From NCBI GenBank assembly GCA_951804985.1, contig OX638132.1, positions 85,316,696 to 85,380,695 on the forward strand: 64,000 bases of DNA. The letters run 5' to 3'. The notes below the pieces were generated by a model. The model was given only the letters and a program-made list of their open reading frames with translations. It searched no databases and was not told where the DNA came from. This stretch comes from Dryomyza anilis (lineage: Eukaryota; Arthropoda; Insecta; Diptera; Dryomyzidae). Made by a program: the position numbers and the translations under genes. Positions 11,172 through 22,570 of the stretch are shown here, piece after piece; the first letter of the stretch is position 1; every line of letters starts with the position of its first letter.

Positions 11172-11350
11172 ATTGCTTATAATTAAATTGGCTACCACAA
11201 CTAAGCAAGTTGGTTGTGTCAATTGTATTAATTAGTTACTTGAACTGATACGAGGTGCTGCAACTACTGAATCAGTCGAATGTTGACAGAACTAAATAAA
11301 TCGGTTGGCAAAAAAAAGACGGTTGCCCCAACTGATTCGTTCTTTGGGTG

Positions 11351-12031
11351 TATGTTTGCCATAAATATGTCCTAAATATTCCAGAAAATCTTTGACATCT
11401 TATATTGGGTATAGACAAAGTTAATCTGGAGTTTAATTTTGGTCTAGTTTTTATTAGTGCATATTTAAATTTATTTTAATCACATTAATAAAACATACAT
11501 AGTTCCTAATCAAAACGTCGGAATGTCGTAAAATATAACATTTAAATTTGATATGATGTCTATAGATGAAATGTCATATAGTTTAAACTTGATTATCTAG
11601 CGTTTAATGTATGTCTCTTTGTACATTATGTTCACGATAGAATTAATATAATTTATCAAAACAAAATAAAAAACTTAAAACTAAAATCTTCAATAAAATG
11701 AGAAAAAAAAGTAAATCAATTTGGTTTAATTATATTGTTAAGAATAATACAAAAAAGTTAATTGTAAGAATTTTTTTTTGTTTTTATTTTAATGGCAAAT
11801 TTTTTTTTGTATTTGATTAACAATAGTCTAAAAATAGTACTTTTATGTATGAATCAATAATTATGATTACATATTGAAGCATTCATGCATTACATTCATA
11901 CGCATATTATTTATATTATAGGGTAAAAAGAAAGAAAACCATGTCACAATGCCAGTGGCCAAAAAATATATATTGATTTTGATGGATATGAACACTGAAT
12001 TAGCCACAAAGCCCTTTGTTTGTCAAGAGTA
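11351..12031. other. No gene seen
   Basis: AT-rich DNA between two TA-flanked elements, with no coding or repeat structure recognised. Confidence 0.5.
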
Positions 12032-13125
12032 CACGCAAAGAAAAAAATCAATATTGTTCGTATTATGTTTTAATGATTACAGCAATCATTTTATATAATT
12101 AAAGCAAATTATGTCGAGAAAGTAATATGAAATTATAAAAATATCTTTTCATTTTTATCATTGACATGATTAATGCAAAACATTGTATTTATATTAATTA
12201 CAGAAAATGCTTAATATTAATACTATAAATAATACTATAATCCTGTGACTCATTTATCATTACACATCTTTTTTTGACACAAACATTAACTATTCTAATC
12301 ATTAAATTCAATTTTATCATAAGATCATTGCGGAAATGGCTATGTAATTTTAAGAATAAGAATAATTATGACAATCATTTAGATAAATCATAGAATTACA
12401 TATTTTTTATAATATTACATATTTTTATAATATATATTTCTGCATTATTATTAAAGTAATAGCAAGGAATACATTTTTTGAATATGCTTAACATTGCAAA
12501 ATAATTTTATCAATATAAAGATATTTGTACAATTATTTTAAATAATACAAATATTTTATATTATACTTAATATGTTAGCCACAATCATTAACAATTCAAA
12601 ACATATATCTCAAATAATATAATTTCAGAAATCATTGCATGTATGACCCAATCATTATGCAATATATCCAATTTTTCAGACAGTCAATAGATACCTGTAA
12701 TCATTGTTATAATATCAATTATAACGTTTTTTATGATTAGGGTAATTGTATAAAATAATTGAAGTAGCTATGTTAAGCAAAGTAAACGATGTACTCAATA
12801 AGATTTTGCTTTAAAGCTCTGTATTTCCGTTTATTATGATCGTTGACATGATTGATATCATTGACATTATAATGAAATTATTGTTTTAGCAAATTTAATT
12901 CGTTCTTATTATTGTCTTTTTTTTGCAATAACCATTAAGTATTCTAATCATAAAATTCAACATAATATGCTTTAAATGCACATTGTGTGAATGACACAAC
13001 CTTTTTGAAGTATAGGTAATTTTTATGCCAAGTACATTTATAATTACTAATGACTACCTATTTTTTTATAGTTTTAATTATATTTTAAAAACAATCATGC
13101 CATAAGCATATTTTTTCGCTTTGTG
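12032..13125. mobile_element. TA-flanked long MITE (~1.1 kb) with CACxCAAAGxGAAAAA-type ends
   Basis: The left end CACGCAAAGAAAAAAAT follows TA (12030-12031). The right end, read inverted, is CACAAAGCGAAAAAATAT before TA (13126-13127). The interior is almost purely AT with many scattered AATCATT/AATGATT motifs in both orientations. No open frame of interest. Confidence 0.6.
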
Positions 13126-14013
13126 TATTTAAGCTGTCTAGAAAGCAGGCTTACGTAATATCCCTTTCTAATGACTATTTACACTAACGAACAGTGGTAT
13201 CATTACAACGATAAAAATTAAATTTTATTAAATTAAATTCAAATAAAAATTTAGAAGCTTTTGAAATTAAAAAAAGTTGACATAGACAAATTACAAAACT
13301 TAAGCCACACGTCTCAAAATTGTTTGTGTGAACAATATGTTTAATTGTCAATATCGTAAAAAAATAAAGACATAACAACAGCCTTTTTGTCAGCTTTACA
13401 AATATTGATACAAATAACACTTTAAAAATCTTTAAATAATTCAATATTTATTTATTTATTATTTTTCAAGATTTAACTATTTTTAATTTGAAATTCTGTA
13501 GTTATAGAGCAAAAAAGAAAAAGTTAAGCAACACGTCTTACCACAAAAATTAATTAGCAAAATTACACTTTTTTGTTGCCAACACATTTTTCTATATAAA
13601 TTATTACTAATTATAAATTGCTTCAATTAAGTTAACTTTACTTGAAATTTTGTAATAAATCAATGAAAGAAAAACTGAAAAAACAAAAAACTCATTAACA
13701 CGCAATTGAGACCGCAATTTTAATATTATTTGAGCCAACTAAGTCAAGTATTTGTTGATGTTTGTGATGGTGGCCAAATAGCCACGCGTTTAATGGCTAG
13801 AACTAAAGTCGAGCTGAAAATATTAAGCGTACTAATTTTTTATACGGTTGAGCAGTCATTTGTGAAGAGTTTTTGTTTTTTTTGTTTGGAAATGTGTTGA
13901 AAGTTATAATCAAGTATTTTATGTTAATTTGATGTAAAAGAACAAATAAATTTTTAATGAGGTGTCATGTTTTTCAAAAATAAGTTTTTGTAGCATACAA
14001 TAAAAGTAAAAAA
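13126..14013. other. No gene seen
   Basis: AT-rich. A slightly GC-richer patch at about 13740-13870 contains GAGCAGTCATTTGTG, a weak initiator-like sequence without a proper TATA box. Confidence 0.45.
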
Positions 14014-14911
14014 AGTATATTCAAATTTGTCATCCGTTGGTAGATAATATAGCGCCTCCAGAGTCGATTTAGCGATGTCCATCCGGTATGTAAGTCTGTC
14101 ATGATGGGCGATTATGTAGCACCCCGCGGAGCTACATCAAGGAAACTTAAAAGTAAGTTTACTTGTTGAAGTTCAATGTCGGATATTGAAAATTAACGTG
14201 ATCGGTTTATAACATTCTTTGATTCGGTCACGTTTCTAAAAATACCATATATAGCACTAAAAACAACGAGTGTTTTATATTTTACGCTTTTTAAACAGCC
14301 TTTTTATGGGAAAATGTCTGAAATAATATATTGTGGTACACTAACAGCAAAAATTTAATATGGTATACTATAATAATAATAGTTCGGCGCTACAGTCCTA
14401 GGCCGAACTCTCTCACCATTTGAGCTATGCGTGTTATATTTGTACTCAAATTGGTGGGACCTTTATTGCCGAATCCGAACGGCGGGTTAGTGCTTTTCAT
14501 AGGCAATGTTTTACTCTCCTAGGTTTGCCATTTACTGCCGAGAGGTAGCGCCGCATTGAAAAAGGTTTTCTATGAAAAGATGTTGGCAGTCATTGGGGAT
14601 CGAACTGCGACTTTTCGCTCGTAGTCCAACGCTTTAACCAGATGAGCTACCGACGCTACTTTGGTATACCTACCAATATGAAAACTGAAATAAACGGAAA
14701 TTATTTCACAATTACTTTCAAAATTCGTAAAACCTGGTGAACTTTAGGCTATTTTAAATGGTTTCATTTCTTTACACATTATGATAATTGTGTTGGGGGT
14801 GTTTATAGTCTGCTGATACATTTCACAATTCTTAAAGTTATCATTACACCTACTTTCAAAATGCCCCTACTTCAAAATTTCTCATGTGATCGAACCTTTT
14901 TTTACTAGTTT
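14014..14911 (+). mobile_element. Decayed family-A Helentron-like copy, split by a SINE
   Basis: Recognisable pieces are CAGAGTCGATTTAGCGATGTCC (with GTCTGTC) at about 14060-14100, AACCTGGTGA near 14730, GTTTATAGTC near 14800 and TCTCATGTGATCGAACCTT near the end. These occur in the same order as in 9930-10658 but are heavily diverged. The SINE at 14369-14661 interrupts it, so this copy is older than the SINE. Confidence 0.65.
14369..14661 (-). mobile_element. SINE copy with type-2 tRNA-like head
   Basis: On the minus strand the head begins AGTAGCGTCGGTAGCTCATC, with A box TAGCTCATCTGG and B box GTTCGATCCCC. It is followed by the common SINE body (CTTTTCATAG, TGGCAAACCTA, CCGCCGTTCGGATTCGGCAA) and an ATT-rich tail. 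TGGTATAC flanks both sides (14361-14368 and 14662-14669), a likely target-site duplication. Confidence 0.82.
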
Positions 14912-17900
14912 TATTTAATAGAAAATATAATAACATATATAATATATTTTTTACAGCAAACATATTATGTTTCGTGTTACTTACATGAATTTCCAGATTT
15001 TTAAAATATATATATATTAATAAAAATAAAAAAATCACGTAATTAATACCAACATAATTTATAAATTATGTAAATAAATGTTTGTCTTAATTGAAATAAA
15101 ATTATGCTTGCTGCAAATAATTTGTGCTCCATTTTTTTAGTAGAAACATAGAACATAAAACAACGTTTTGTTGATTTATTCAAAAAGACTAAATTTAATG
15201 GTTTATAAAATATTAACATTTTATAATTTAAAAATTTCATATGCATTATAATAGAATACTTTAGCAAAAACCGAAAAGCAATTAAAAACTTTATGTATTA
15301 TAAACTAATATGTTAATGATATTGTTTATTCTATCGTTCGAAACAGTTAACAGAAACATTTCTGTTTATGTTAATTTGGCTGATATTTTTTACGATTTGT
15401 TCAACTGCAAGTTTTGTAGAGAATGGAATATAATATATTTTTTTTACTTTATAGCAAACTGTTATGGAATATGTTTATGTTAAAAAAATATAGTACTAGT
15501 TCTATTTTTAGTTTGTTTAAAATAAAGTAGTGCTAATTTGTCAATGTCTAACAATGTTAAGTAGTTCAGCGAAACCGAATTTAAAATTTGTATTTTAAGA
15601 ATTTTTTCTGACGCACATTTACCAAAGCTTATCTGTTATTTTTAAAACACGTTTTGTACTTTTGTTGTTAATTTCATCAAATTACTTAGTATGTAATTCA
15701 AATATTTTGTCTTTTTATTTTATTTCATTTACATTTTCTGGTATTTTCTGAAATTCACTTACAATTAAAATAGAATTATTTGAAAACTTAAATTGAATTA
15801 TTAAACTTAATTTTTAAGGATTGAGTTCGATTCGGTATTAAAAAACCGAACTCTGAAACGCAAAATGCCGGGTTGCATTACATGTGATATTTGTTCTAAA
15901 AATTATTATAAAAATCCATTTCGAGAAAATAAAACAGAGAAAAAGTGTATTTTTCGGGAATCCCTAGTAGAAATTTATGCTTCTAGGGTAAAAAATGAAG
16001 TAAATGCTTCAAATTGTCAAAATGTTCCGCATTTGCTTCAATTTATACGCTGAAAACCATTTTCTAAAGTTCAAAAATATCAAATTTGAAATTGGTAGGT
16101 ATTAATAAAAACGATCAACTGAAAATTCTGAAATAAATTAAAATATTTGCTCAAAAAATGTAGGCATGCTTAAAAGCAAATACTTTGTTTTTTTTTAATA
16201 TGTCCCATTATTATGCCCAGCAGCTCATTTCTGTGAATCAAGCGATAAAATTGTCGATTTCTGTGACGTCCAAATTGTGCAAATGTCAAAAAAATTATTC
16301 GACAAGAAATGAAAATTGCGTCATTTTGACGTCAAATCGACAATATTATTCGACAACTTTGATCGAAAAAATTACAGAAACTACCTACAGATCATGTTGG
16401 TATTGTAACTTGTCGGGGTATGACAAGGTTAAAATTTAACTAGGGATAGCAATTAAATTATTATTAGCAGCAAAAATAAAATTGAATTCTTTCTACGGAA
16501 CTTCGTGGTATTTAAATTGATAGAAATATGTTTATTTGGTATTAGAAAATCAAATTCTGAAACACAAATGAAAAAAATAAATAAAAAATTGAAATTTTAA
16601 AAAGATTTTGTTTTTTTTTTTTATTTGTTCTATAAAGGAATATAATTGTTAAATTCTTTAAAAAAAATCAATAGAATTCTTTCCATTAAACTTTAAACGA
16701 TTAAATTCGATTACCAGACTATTTTTGTATTTAATTTTCTGTAGATAAAACTCAAATAACTACGAAAATTATTATAATTATAGTTAATTCATAATACTAA
16801 TGCAGACGTCATGGTATTTATGAAGTGATTATAGTACCTATGCATCAATATTATGAATCTCTGGCAGTTGGTTGAGTTTGAATGAATATTTGCATTCATA
16901 TTACGTACACTTTTATCGGTGCAGAATCGAATTCTGGTACAGCGAAAAACTAATTCGATCCAATTCAAATTATTTTAAGATAATTTGGAACTTGCTAGAT
17001 TATTACAATTTTATGTAAATTCAAATTTTACGTAAATTCAAATTGATAGAAAAGGTCATAAATTTAAAAATTAAACAAAATTTAAAAATAAATTTCTATA
17101 CGGAATTTTATGTCCCGTCTGGTACTTTTCTGTGATTTATTATGAAAAAGTTATAAACTTTACGAGCAAAGTTTAAATATATAAATAAAGCACATAATTT
17201 CAGATATTTTTTAAAAATAATTCAAACAAATAATTTGTTCGCAAAATTCGTTGTCTTTTTGGAATTTTCAAATGAACCTCGACATGCACTTCTGTTTTTG
17301 TTCCGTCCGGAACGACCACTCTTTAACTTATATCTTTTAATCTATCTTATAGAATTATCTAATTTTTGGCACTATTTAAATATTATTTGTACAAAAAAAA
17401 ACAAGTATATTAAAGTTTGAAGCGTACGAATGTGCCGTCCGGAACCCCAGGAAATGCCCATTTTAACATAGTAGAATAAAAAAAGAGGATATCTTATTTT
17501 AAGTACAGTCATGTACACTATGTGGTGAATGGGATTTAAATGTTGGTGAACTTAAACAAATCTATCTAAAATTTAGATTTCAATATCGAAATTGCACAAA
17601 TTGAATTAATCAAAGTTTATTGATTAATAATATAAAAACCATTCATTAAATTAACATCTTATATCAATATAGATATTGGCCATATCGAAACAAAATTGAC
17701 ATTTTGAAAACTTTTATTGTCAAAAATGTATTGTCATTTTAAAAAGGTAACTGTTGAGTTTTTTTTTTATATATTTAAACACTTCTAATTTCAATAAAAT
17801 CTTGTTAATTTATTTAACAAATCACTGCATTTAAAGTATATAAATCACACTTGGCAGCAACCCTTAGTAGACACAGCTTGAAATATCGTAGGTACCTTTT

Positions 17901-18266
17901 TTGCGCGCAATGCAAGTAGATTTGTTAGTTTTTCTAATAATCCCGCCAATTATTTAAATCATTTAGGGTTTTTTAAGACGCGTCACCAGCTCAAATCGAC
18001 TAAAGAGTCAGTCACGAGAATAACGCGCGCACACAACCGACGTATTCAACTGTTTTAAACGACTGAGGCCACGAAATGAGCTACCGTTGTGACTGCTCCA
18101 GCCGCCAACAATTGATTGTTGAGCAGGCTGTGCATGGTGGGAAAATGAAAAAAGTAGTATATACATATTTAAAATGTAGTAGAAATGAAAAATTTCAGAA
18201 CTAGTATTTTTTTTTGTGTTTTGAAAGAATCACTTGAAAATTACGTCAATATTATTTGAATTTATA
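14912..18266. other. Long AT-rich stretch without a recognised gene
   Basis: A 62-codon frame at 15865-16053 (Cys/Lys-rich start MPGCITCDICSKNY) has no known family signature and is probably chance. CCGTCCGGAAC occurs twice (about 17304 and 17433), with a weaker form near 17115. GGTATTA-AAA-CCGAACTCTGAAAC-like blocks recur at about 15834 and 16537. This suggests old repeats that I cannot define. Confidence 0.45.
17860..18130. other. GC-richer single-copy island
   Basis: It contains several CpG-containing motifs (ACGCGTCACC, AACGCGCGCACAC) and no repeats, in contrast to its surroundings. It could be a host regulatory element or non-coding exon; no function is shown. Confidence 0.3.
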
Positions 18267-18550
18267 CACGCTGCAAAAAAAGGGCTCTCCCAAACATAAT
18301 TTTGCAGGCATTACATATATCTTTGGAGCTTTATGCAAACAAAAGTATTATTTAATTTTCAAACATTACTATAAAACAGCCAAACATATCTTTGTTTTCG
18401 TTCAAACATATTTATGTTCAGAATGAATATTTTTCGGCGTTCTTGCAAACATATATATGCTTGAATGTGAAAAATATTTTATTTACGTGTAAACATATTT
18501 ATGTTTACATTTAATTTTCATGTAAAAATAGTAAATTTAGTACTAATAAT
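18267..18550 (+). mobile_element. TA-CACGCxGCAAAAAAAGG element (family M6), partial
   Basis: It begins CACGCTGCAAAAAAAGGG after TA (18265-18266) and carries repeated AACATATTTATGTT palindromes. It is collinear with 6128-6410. Its right side abuts a SINE. Confidence 0.65.
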
Positions 18551-18552
18551 AA

Positions 18553-18867
18553 GCCGCGGTAGCTCAGTGGTTAGTACGTTGGACTGCGAGCCGAAAGGTC
18601 CCCGGTTTAAGCCTGGACTGGGGCTAACAACATCTTTTCATAGAAACATTTTTCTATACCGCGCTACCTCTCGTCAGTAAATGGCAAACCTACGAGAGTA
18701 AAACCATTGCCTATGAAAAAGCTCTCACCCGCCGTTCGTATTCGGCAATAAACTGTAGTTCCCACCACTTTGAGTACAAATATAACACGCACAACTCAAA
18801 ATGGTGAGAGAGCTCGGACGAAGTTCTATACAGGACTGTAGCGCCAAACTTTTTATATTATTATAAT
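18553..18867 (+). mobile_element. SINE, full-length type-1 copy
   Basis: The tRNA-like head GCCGCGGTAGCTCAGTGG carries a perfect pol III A box (TAGCTCAGTGG). A weak B box (GGTTTAAGCCT) follows. The ~240-bp body reads CTTTTCATAGAAAC, TACCGCGCTACCTCTC, CTCACCCGCCGTTCG, TATAACACGCAC and GACTGTAGCGCCAAACT, and ends in a TTATTATAAT tail. Length is about 315 bp. It encodes no protein and would depend on a LINE for mobility. Confidence 0.9.
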
Positions 18868-20856
18868 CTTCTTTACACAATATTCGATTTTTTCCTTTTT
18901 TTTTAATTACATTTTTTTTATTTATATATTCTCTAATTATAAACTTAAACTTTTATTTTTTTTATTACACTTATTTTATTTATAATAAATAATTTGATTT
19001 CCATATCTATTGTTCCAATTTTGAGTTCAGTGATTTACGGATAAATTGGATATTTCACAAGCAGCCACTATCTGGTATTAACAGGAATAGGCGGTACTTA
19101 AACAAATTCTTCCACCAAAAAGAACTTTTGAACTATATGAAAAGTATTAATGTGAGTGTACTGAGTGCTAAAAGTATGCAGCGTTGTTATTTAATTGTGA
19201 CTTCGTAATGCCAAACATACATATAATAAAAATAATGCTATTATTTTTAAATTCGTTGTCACCCAGTAACAATCACGAATAACCAAATACATAATATTCA
19301 AAGAACCTTTTATTGACGTTGGGTGTGTTAAATAGCAGAAATATCAAACATACATATATTAATATCGGTTCTAGTTTTCAATAATCTAGAATGATACGAA
19401 AATGATAGGGGTTTCGATAAAAAAAACTCTTACCTGCAACAATATAGTAATTTAATTTTTATCATTATAAATATTGAGTGGATATCAAAAACGTTTTCAT
19501 ATTCGTTAATCAAATTTAATTTTTTTAGACAATTTATTTCCTTATTATTTTAAATTATAAGAAACACACAATTCAAATTAAAAATATTTTAAGTTTCGGA
19601 ATAATCATTTATTATTATTTTATCCAATTGCAATACTTCAAACAAAAAACTTGTCGAACTAAAAAATGAAGTTATTTTAATTAAATCATAAAAATTAAAA
19701 ATTTTACCAATATTTTTATTAAATTTCAACATTATTTGTATCATCGGAATTATTTTGTCAATTAGTATTTTCTAAAAGTAGTAAATCTACTACTATCACA
19801 TAGCAATGTGAACACTGTTTGCTGTGACAGGTTCTCCCTTTGAAAAAAGCTTCTTCAAATTCTCATGGTTCTTGTTCTGGTTGCGCAGAACAAGTTTATG
19901 CTCCATGCTGTATCTGCAGATACTGCCGGCAAAAAGCACACATGCTGAATTTTTATTAATTTCACGTTTAGTTAGATTTTAGGTCTACTCTTCTTGTTTT
20001 TATGTTATGTTTTATTTTGTTTTTACATTTCTATTTAAACAACTTTTAATATTGTTGTTTGGTTTTTATCTTTCGTATTGGGTGGAAAGGTTCTATCAGA
20101 TACGATCGTATCTTGTAAGTAGGAGGTATTATACAAAAGATGCTGCTGAAAGTTATCATGAATTTTACGCCACGTGAAAATTATTTTTAGAAACAACTAA
20201 AAAGGTGTTGGCTAAAATAACTTAGTTCTTAATAAAAACTAAAGCAATTATTAATACAAGTCTTTGGTAAAGAAAAAAAATAAATTTGCTACCAAAACAA
20301 GTAGATGCTTCGAGTCTTAGATACATTTTTTTAAACTGAAAAATATATACCTATATCTTGGAAATACTTATATGAGACAGAACATATTTGTGTCTTTATA
20401 TGTGTTGTTCTAACAATAAGAAGACGGTTCTGTGAGACTGTGTATCTGACGCAGCAGAAGCACGTGCTTGCGCTATAAAACCATCAAATATTCGACGGAG
20501 GTAAACATTTCTATGTCACATACAGGTATTTGGTTGGGTAGGTCTTGTGCTCGAAACAGCGCAAGAACTTATGTAGTATGTATTAGATATATAAAAACAT
20601 TATAAGGAAAAATGATTTAGTTTTTTAACTAAATAGTGGCTTGAAAAAATTTAAAATATATATTTAAAAATATTATTTTTATCTAAACTCGATAAATTCT
20701 GATTTTTGTAAACTTTTTTCGAACGAGTTTTTAATATTTCGGTTATAATAATTAATATATTTTATTTATGAAATGGGAAACAATAAGAGTAAGCATACTT
20801 TAAATATGAAGTAATGAAATAAACATTTTCAGATTACATGCATACGCATTATTTTT
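18868..20856. other. No gene seen; AT-rich DNA
   Basis: Mostly low-complexity AT sequence. Slightly GC-richer patches at about 19800-19950 and 20410-20560 have no recognisable coding frame. Confidence 0.45.
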
Positions 20857-21550
20857 TATACCCTACACTAAGTGAAAGTGAAAGGGTATATTCAATTTGG
20901 TACGCCGTTTGTAACACCCTGAAAAAAGCATCTCCGGTATGGAAAAGTATATATATTCTTCATCAGCATGACCTCCTGAGTCGATTTAGCGATGTCTGTC
21001 CGTCTGTCCTTCTGTCTGTCTGTCTGTTGAAATCACGATTGAAGAGCTAGAGCAATGAAACTTTAGATTTAGATTACTTATATATCTAAGCTGTCTGAAC
21101 AAGAAAATTGGCATAATCGGACTATTGTGACCTGAGAACCGAACACTTATGTTCAAATAAAATTTACATCTGCGAATCAATTTTACTGTATACGTGCTTA
21201 GGTAAACTTTTTTGGTCAAATATATATTGACATTATGCTCAAATAAATGAAAAAATGTTTTCCCACGAAATGACTTGTGGTTCCCAAAAAAAAAAAAATC
21301 GAAATTCGGTATACCTACCCATTTGTAAATATGGGTATCAAATGAAAGAAATTTCTTCAGGGATGGAAAGTTTGTAGTTATTTTCAGGATTCGAATACCC
21401 TGGTGACCTATATACCACTTTGAATGGTAACCACACATATGTGTAGGGTATTTATAGTCGGCTTAGATCGACTATAATTTTGATAATACTAACTATCATA
21501 ATAACACCAAATTTAAAATTTCCCATGTGATCTAACCTTCCCAACTGGTT
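20857..21550 (+). mobile_element. Helentron/DINE-like element, family A copy 3
   Basis: It runs from TATACCCTACACTAAG to CCTTCCCAACTGG with the GTCT tract (about 20995-21030), the GTGTAGGGTA subterminal repeat and the AGTCGG-CCGACT-type hairpin at about 21450-21480. The hairpin arm carries a G/T change (TAGATCGACTA). The 150-codon antisense frame inside it is a by-product of the repeat. Confidence 0.87.
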
Positions 21551-21771
21551 TTTATTGAATATTAGCTGGACCCACGACTCGTGCAAAGATTTTGTGAATG
21601 CAAGGATATGAAGCAGTTTTATTAATATAAAAAAAAAAATTATCATTTATATCAGGGACCCGTGCCTCGCTGTGGATGTTTTTTTATTGGTTTTATAAAT
21701 GTAGTAAACAAAACAATATAATACTCGTCAAAAACAACTTTTCTCAAAGACAATTCTTTCTCAGACTGTGC

Positions 21772-21925
21772 TTCTCCGTAGAATTCTTCCCCGTAGAATA
21801 TTTCGCCCTAGAATTTTTCCAATTAGAAAACTTTCCTATAAAATTCTTCTCCATAGAACGCTTTCCCGCAGAATTCTTTCCGGTAGAATTCTTCCCGTAG
21901 AATTCATCCTTGTAGAGCTTTTCCC
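21772..21925 (+). repeat. 15-bp minisatellite A (GTAGAATTCTTCCCC-like)
   Basis: About ten degenerate units keep the 15-bp phase, so any open frame through them reads as repeats of VEFFP/AEFFP/IEFFS type. This is a repeat artefact rather than a protein gene. The same unit occurs inverted at 26640-26800. Confidence 0.8.
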
Positions 21926-21934
21926 AGTAGTTGT

Positions 21935-22182
21935 TTTAGTGTGGTGAGTTTCAGTGTGGTGAATTTTACTGTGTTGAATTTTACTGAGGTGAATTTTAGT
22001 GTGGTGAATTTTAGTGTGGTGAATTTTAGTGTGGTGAATTTGATTGTGGTGAATTTTATGTAGTGAGTTTTAGTGTGGTGAGTTTTATTTTTGTGAATTT
22101 TGTAGAGTAATGAGTTTTAGTGTGGTGAGTTTAAGTGTGATGAATTTTAGTGTGATGAATTTTGGTGTGGTGACTTTCATAA
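21935..22182 (+). repeat. 15-bp minisatellite B (TGAATTTTAGTGTGG), left part
   Basis: About sixteen units of GTGGTGAATTTTAGT with small changes. The array resumes at 22500 after a SINE insertion. Confidence 0.85.
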
Positions 22183-22492
22183 TCATAATAATAATAGTTT
22201 TGCACTACAGTCCTATAAGAACTTCGGCCGAGCTCTCTCACCATTTTGAGCTGTGCGTGTTATATTTGTACTCAAAGTGGTGGGACCTACAGTTTATTGT
22301 CGAATCCGAACGGCGGGTGAGAGCTTTTCATAGGCAATGGTTTTTACTCTCGTAGGTTTGCCATTTATTGACGAGAGGTAGCGCGGTATAGAAAAATGTT
22401 TCTATGAAAAGATATTGTTAGCTCCAGTCCAGGCTTGAACCCGAGACCTTTCGGCTCGCAGTCCAACGCACTAACCACTGAGCTACCGCGGC
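22183..22492 (-). mobile_element. SINE type-1 copy inserted in minisatellite B
   Basis: It is near full-length with the head at the right (CCGCGGC at 22486-22492) and the tail at the left (AATAATAAT). CTTTCATA flanks both sides (22174-22181 and 22492-22499), a target-site duplication that sits in the minisatellite. Confidence 0.9.
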
Positions 22493-22499
22493 TTTCATA

Positions 22500-22570
22500 G
22501 TGGTGAGTTTTAGTGTGTTGAGTTTTAATGTGGTCAATTTCGTTGTGGTGAATTTTAGTGTAGTAAGTTC
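22500..22570 (+). repeat. 15-bp minisatellite B, right part
   Basis: Four to five units of GTGGTGAGTTTTAGT type continue the array interrupted by the SINE. Confidence 0.75.

Larger units (their letters stand above)
9745..11350 (+). mobile_element. TA-flanked composite element (family M4), carrying a Helentron and a promoter-like segment
   Basis: It starts CAGACAAAAAAATAA after TA (9743-9744) and ends TTCTTTGGGTG before TA (11351-11352). The outer parts match the short copy at 1083-1415. A family-A Helentron (9930-10658) is inserted between the GGGGAAACAAAC and GCTACGACAACTAA blocks, which are close together in the short copy. The right part (about 10790-11350) is extra sequence with a TATA/Inr pair, a hydrophobic reading frame and a hairpin. 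Confidence 0.7.

Noticed and set aside
15865..16053. 62-codon frame beginning MPGCITCDIC
   Set aside because: The two CxxC pairs looked like a zinc motif, but the rest shows no zinc-finger spacing and the flanks are low-complexity DNA.
18553..18625. Possible tRNA gene
   Set aside because: A and B boxes are present, but the cloverleaf stems do not pair well, the sequence recurs at many loci, and it is always joined to the same 240-bp body, so it is the head of a SINE.
20986..21438. 150-codon antisense open frame, the longest in the window
   Set aside because: It lies wholly inside a family-A Helentron-like copy. The same frame recurs in broken form in other copies and has no domain.
21676..21900. 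Frame with repeated VEFFP-like peptides
   Set aside because: It is the translation of a 15-bp minisatellite. The inverted copy at 26640-26800 shows the same array in the other orientation.
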